A stretch of DNA of 64,000 nucleotides from UBA6522 sp965237785 (GTDB lineage Bacteria > Pseudomonadota > Gammaproteobacteria > Steroidobacterales > Rariloculaceae), in NCBI GenBank assembly GCA_965237785.1, contig OZ250159.1:1798001-1862000 (forward strand), written 5' to 3'. Within the stretch, counting starts at the first letter, position 1; every line of letters starts with the position of its first letter. The notes below the pieces were generated by a model, which ran no database searches, was not told the origin of the DNA, and worked only from the letters and a program-made list of their open reading frames with translations. The position numbers were made by a program, and so were the translations under genes. Shown piece after piece: positions 62,817 to 64,000 of this stretch.

Positions 62817-63863
62817 ATGAAACGACGACTCGCGACCTTGGTCTTGTTGGCGGCAACCACGCCGCTCGCGGCACAGTGGCTGACGCTGTCTACACCCGAA
62901 GTCCCGCGTACGGCGGACGGAGAGCCGGACCTGTCCGCACCCGTGCCGCGCGCCGCGGATGGTCATCCCGATCTGTCGGGTTTGTGGCGCCCCGCGCAAA
63001 CGCGCGGCGACCTGAACGACCGGAGCAAGTACCAGGCGTGGGCGGCCACGCTCATCGATGAGCGCGAGAAGCGCTACTTCGCGGAAAACCCTCGCTTTCG
63101 GTGCCTGCCGGTTGGGCCGGCCAACCTCACCACCGGCGGCAACTCGTATGGTTTGCGAAGGATTGTGCACCACCCAACAATGATCGCGATGCTCTTTAAC
63201 GACGGGACCTATCGCCAGATCTTCATGGACGGCCGCGAGTTAGAGCCGGATCCGCTCCCAACCTGGATGGGCTACTCCGTCGGCCATTGGGACGGCGATA
63301 CGTTGGTGGTCGAGAGCAACGGCTACAACGACAAGACTTGGCTGGGCCGCGGAGGGCAATCGCACACCGAAAACCTGCGCATGACGGAACGCTACCGCCG
63401 CTCGGACTTCGGGCACGTCCAGGTCAATGTGACCTACGAGGATCCCGGTGCGTTCGAGTCACCCCTCAATATGGTCATCGAGATGCAATTCGTGGCGGAC
63501 GAAGAGATGCTCGAAACCGTCTGCAACGAGGCCTACGCGGGGGAACGCGGCAACTGGACCGCCGAGGTCACGGAGAGGGAGGATCCGGAGGTAGAAGTCG
63601 CTCCGGAAGTCCTCGCCAAATACGTCGGCACGTACCGAGGCATCTATCTGGGGAACCCTTACACGGTGCAAGTCACGCTGGAAGACGGTGAGTTGTTCAT
63701 GCAAAGGAACAATGCGCCGAGAGGTCGGTTTGTGCCGCAGCCGCAGACAACGTTCGTGCACGGTGGTTTCGGGTACGTCTTCACGGTCGAGGGCGAGGGG
63801 ATGGCGACCGCGATCTCCGAGGTCCATGTTTCGGGCGCATGGACGTTTAGCCGCGTGCCTTGA
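62817..63863 (+). CDS. Conserved exported protein, partner of DUF6152
   Basis: A 348-residue protein with a short signal peptide (MKRRLATLVLLAATTPLAAQ). PDLSGLWRP near residue 55, FRCLPVGPANL, MGYSVGHWDGDTLVVESNGY and ENLRMTERYRRSDFGHVQVN are shared with a large uncharacterised family in environmental bacteria; the same SVGxWxGDTLVVE block is in the C-terminal half of the protein at 14698-15726. The last ~85 residues (KYVGTYRGIYLGNPYTVQV) look like an added beta-rich domain. Function unknown. Confidence 0.82.
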   Translation: MKRRLATLVLLAATTPLAAQWLTLSTPEVPRTADGEPDLSAPVPRAADGHPDLSGLWRPAQTRGDLNDRSKYQAWAATLIDEREKRYFAENPRFRCLPVGPANLTTGGNSYGLRRIVHHPTMIAMLFNDGTYRQIFMDGRELEPDPLPTWMGYSVGHWDGDTLVVESNGYNDKTWLGRGGQSHTENLRMTERYRRSDFGHVQVNVTYEDPGAFESPLNMVIEMQFVADEEMLETVCNEAYAGERGNWTAEVTEREDPEVEVAPEVLAKYVGTYRGIYLGNPYTVQVTLEDGELFMQRNNAPRGRFVPQPQTTFVHGGFGYVFTVEGEGMATAISEVHVSGAWTFSRVP

Positions 63864-64000
63864 CAATCGGGCACGCCGCCAGTCATTCGCCAACCAATTG
63901 CGTTTTTGGCACCCGACGAGGTTCCTGGGTCGGCACGGCCTGACCTCACCGATCGAGCGGTCAATTACCGGTACCTGGACCGAAGGGGCGAATCAGGGAA

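Overview
The window looks like a chromosomal piece of a GC-rich, Gram-negative gammaproteobacterium, probably free-living, marine or sediment-type. The support is gammaproteobacterial gene order (rpoE-rseA-rseB-rseC with lepB-rnc-era-recO-pdxJ-acpS; sdhC-sdhD-sdhA-sdhB-sdhE-ygfX; nagZ-hpt-methylthioinosine phosphorylase), a TonB-dependent receptor, and many secreted proteins and lipoproteins of environmental families (DUF885, DUF6152, DUF4861, M19 dipeptidase). No rRNA, tRNA or CRISPR array was seen.

Layout. 1-7.9 kb: scavenging genes (TonB receptor, DUF885 peptidase-like protein, M19 dipeptidase) flanked by two inverted paralogous esterase genes. 7.7-9.1 kb: a BglII/BstYI-type restriction enzyme gene with a doubtful N-terminus and an MT-A70 methyltransferase, next to the stump of a sulfatase gene. 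9.1-15.7 kb: DUF3311 plus sodium:solute symporter, a P450, an orphan molybdenum hydroxylase large subunit and a DUF6152 fusion. 15.8-20.1 kb: a redoxin gene whose frame is crossed by an in-frame UGA exactly at the first position of a CxxC motif, followed by a HigBA pair and a selD fusion gene; this is very likely a selenoprotein locus and is the most interesting item here. 20.2-24.7 kb: djlA, csiV-like, and a nagZ-hpt-phosphorylase operon.

24.8-35.3 kb is a catabolic island for unsaturated uronates (DUF4861, kduD, kduI, kdgK, eda, a TRAP transporter, a LacI-type regulator with two operator-like palindromes). Its genes for the alternative entry routes (GH88/105 hydrolase, fructuronate reductase, uronate isomerase) survive only as remnants; at least two of these kept both ends and lost their middles. 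35.4-53.0 kb is core genome: YkuD transpeptidase, rlmD, an exonuclease, the acpS-to-rpoE block, the succinate dehydrogenase operon, ygfZ and an acyltransferase.

53.1-62.0 kb is accessory: a P450 stump, a hipBA toxin-antitoxin locus split by a recombinase-in-trio (RIT) element with perfect 106-bp terminal inverted repeats, a lectin-like secreted protein, and a collapsed exonuclease-RecQ-UvrD fusion gene. The window closes with a DUF6152 gene and a companion that together mirror the fused gene at 14.7 kb.
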